Positions 62,453 to 64,000 of a DNA stretch of 64,000 nucleotides are shown here, one piece after another. Source of the stretch: Lithospermum erythrorhizon (Eukaryota > Streptophyta > Magnoliopsida > Boraginales > Boraginaceae); NCBI GenBank assembly GCA_019722365.1, contig JADFUC010002064.1, positions 186,001 to 250,000 of the forward strand. The letters run 5' to 3'. Both the position numbers and the translations under genes were made by a program. Under the pieces are notes generated by a model. The model was not told the DNA's origin, ran no database searches, and worked only from the letters and a program-made list of their open reading frames with translations. The first letter of the stretch is position 1; each line of letters starts with the position of its first letter.

Positions 62453-64000
62453 ATGGGAGATGAGAACTCCAAAAAAACAAAAGTGGGTTGTTACATGCTA
62501 ATTAATTCTTCTGTTTTGGGCTTTTTCTCTATTATGTTACAAAGAATTTCTGAATTTGGAATGTGTTTTTTTTCTTGTATAAGTTTTCATGGCTAAGTCT
62601 TTCGTTTAAGAAAATGAAACTAACATCAAGAGGAAACTAGAAGCTGATGGCGGTTTCTTGAATGAATAAATATTTTTAAGGGTGATGCTCAATTATTGTT
62701 GCAATTTTATGATACATTGGCATTTAGTTACATTAATATAGGGAAAACTATTCATTTTTCAAATTTTAGCATAATGGTTGTCCGCATGGACGGAATGAGG
62801 ATGAAAATGTAGGGGGGCAAAGTTTGAAAAATAAAGAAACACAGTTTCTAATAGCTATGCAATTTCTATGAGCAATTTTGAGTAATAATTGCAATTTTCT
62901 ATTTGAAGTTCTGTAGTTTCAGATTTATATATTTAGTTAATGAAATGATCTGCAGAACAGAAACAGTTTTTGTTCACTTTATTATGGTTTTGGAATATTT
63001 GGTTGTCAGCATCAAGAATCTGAATTTAACTTTAAGAGTATCTCTTTTTTTTTGCTTTTGTAGACATTGATGAAGAATGGAGGAACAATGCATGTGAGAA
63101 GGAGGAATGCACTATCAAGAAAAGTAAAACAGGTTCAGTAGCAGAAAAACACTGTATTTACTTTGGACTATTGATTTCTTTGTATTTACAAAGCTAAATT
63201 TATTGCATTAAGAAAATGTCTAATCTTAGTTTTTTTTTTTTTGCATCCTTTGAATTTTAATTGAATATCATTCTTTGTCAACAGATTTACCAAGAAAACG
63301 GAACTCTGATCGGATAAAGAGTACGAAGGTTGATCCAGATGTATTTGAGACTACAGATGTGCAGAACTTCCAGTGTGTTCTTCTGTTATGTTTTTATTAA
63401 GTTTCGAGTCATGATTAATAGATATAACAGCTGGTATTCACTGTTGCTTGCATTATGGCTCAGAGTGTTTGTAGCAACATGGAATGTGGCTGGAAAGTCC
63501 CCACCTAATAATTTAAGACTAGAAGAATGGCTGCATACTTCACCACCAGCTGACATTTATGTTCTTGGGTAATTTTGGTTGATAAATTTGCTTTCTTTAC
63601 TGAATATTGGACTCCTATTTCGGCAATTTTTTTAATTTATCGTTGTTAATTGCTTTGGCATATAGGTTCCAGGAAATAGTTCCTTTAAATGCTGGTAATG
63701 TTTTGGGCACAGAAGATAACGGCCCTGCCAAAAAATGGTTAACTTTAATCCGAAGGACCTTAAACAGTCTCCCTGGGATGACTGGTGGTTATCCCACACA
63801 ATCTCCAGTTCCTGATCCTCTTGTGGGACTGGATGCTGATTTTGAAGGAAACATCATACAGAGGAATTCAACATTATTGCATCGACATTCATTTCACTCG
63901 TCCAGCCGTAGCATGAGATTGATGAACGATGATATGTCATACATGCCGCAGCCAAGACTTGATTGTCGATTCAGTGTCTGTGAAAGGAGTACGTTTACTC
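62453..64000 (+). CDS. Type I inositol-polyphosphate 5-phosphatase, 5' exons (partial)
   Basis: Exons on the plus strand: a tentative first coding exon 62453-62486 ([11 protein letters not shown], donor GTGG/GTTG, phase-compatible), 63064-63131 ([20 protein letters not shown]), about 63285-63374 ([20 protein letters not shown]), about 63465-63571 ([20 protein letters not shown] then [15 protein letters not shown]), and 63666 to the window edge ([20 protein letters not shown] and further). The [11 protein letters not shown] and [10 protein letters not shown] blocks open the 5-phosphatase catalytic domain of plant type I enzymes. No stop occurs in the visible exons. The LNY(R/Q)I and SDHRP catalytic motifs lie off the window but are visible in the inverted pseudogene copy at 28 kb. 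The N terminus before DEEW is shorter than usual, so the first exon may be misplaced. Confidence 0.8.

Noticed and set aside
1..64000. CRISPR arrays, bacterial operons, tRNA or rRNA genes
   Set aside because: No regular spacer array and no recognisable rRNA were seen. tRNA-like boxes were found only in the SINE. Gene structure is that of a plant nuclear genome.

Overview
This window looks like a gene-poor, transposon-rich piece of a flowering-plant nuclear genome, probably a eudicot. The base composition is AT-rich. Genes have many short exons with GT/AG introns. The families seen are plant ones: NETWORKED actin-binding protein, NRT1/PTR transporter, plant type I inositol-polyphosphate 5-phosphatase, and ALP1-like domesticated Harbinger transposase. 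Ty1/copia LTR elements, Stowaway-like MITEs and a tRNA-type SINE are also present. The species cannot be told from the sequence alone. There are no bacterial features, CRISPR arrays or rRNA genes.

Layout. 0-1 kb: first coding exons of a NEK-family kinase, minus strand, running off the left edge. 1-7.7 kb: AT-rich DNA with a possible Harbinger ORF1 relic (about 3.0-3.5 kb) and a repeat of about 0.3-0.5 kb units (4.4-5.4 kb). 7.7-9.2 kb: dead copy of the 26S proteasome ATPase RPT6 that keeps introns. 9.3-10.6 kb: dead NRT1/PTR (NPF) transporter. 10.9-20.2 kb: two nested Ty1/copia elements. The smaller one (minus strand, 10911-14397, flanked by AGTAG) sits at the very start of the 5' LTR of the larger one (plus strand). 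21.1-25.4 kb: a third decayed copia element (LTR, primer-binding site, integrase relic). 27.8-32.3 kb: an inverted, internally deleted duplicate of the 3' half of the methylcrotonoyl-CoA carboxylase alpha gene plus the adjoining 5-phosphatase gene, with a later solo-LTR insertion. 32.3-39.4 kb: anonymous and LTR-like DNA. 39.9-41.0 kb: ALP1-like gene. 41.6-47.9 kb: degraded NET1 gene, minus strand. 48-53.5 kb: AT-rich DNA with one SINE and short tandem repeats. 53.6-59.5 kb: plus-strand MCCA gene with a broken exon 11. 62.5-64 kb: start of the 5-phosphatase gene, running off the right edge.

The strongest structural observation is the inverted duplication. The MCCA-IP5P gene pair at 57.5-64 kb (+) reappears at 27.8-32.3 kb (-) in the same relative order, with introns. 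The two MCCA copies carry different lesions. The plus-strand copy has a complete biotin-carboxylase half but a stop in exon 11. The minus-strand copy keeps exons 11 and 12 readable but lacks the 5' half and has lesions elsewhere. Most recognisable single-copy genes here (RPT6, NPF, NET1, MCCA, the second IP5P) are broken, which fits a region under weak selection. The only reading frames that look intact are NEK (partial), the ALP1-like gene and IP5P (partial). Nothing here can be named a new functional system. The interest lies in the duplication history, the domesticated transposase and the nested elements.
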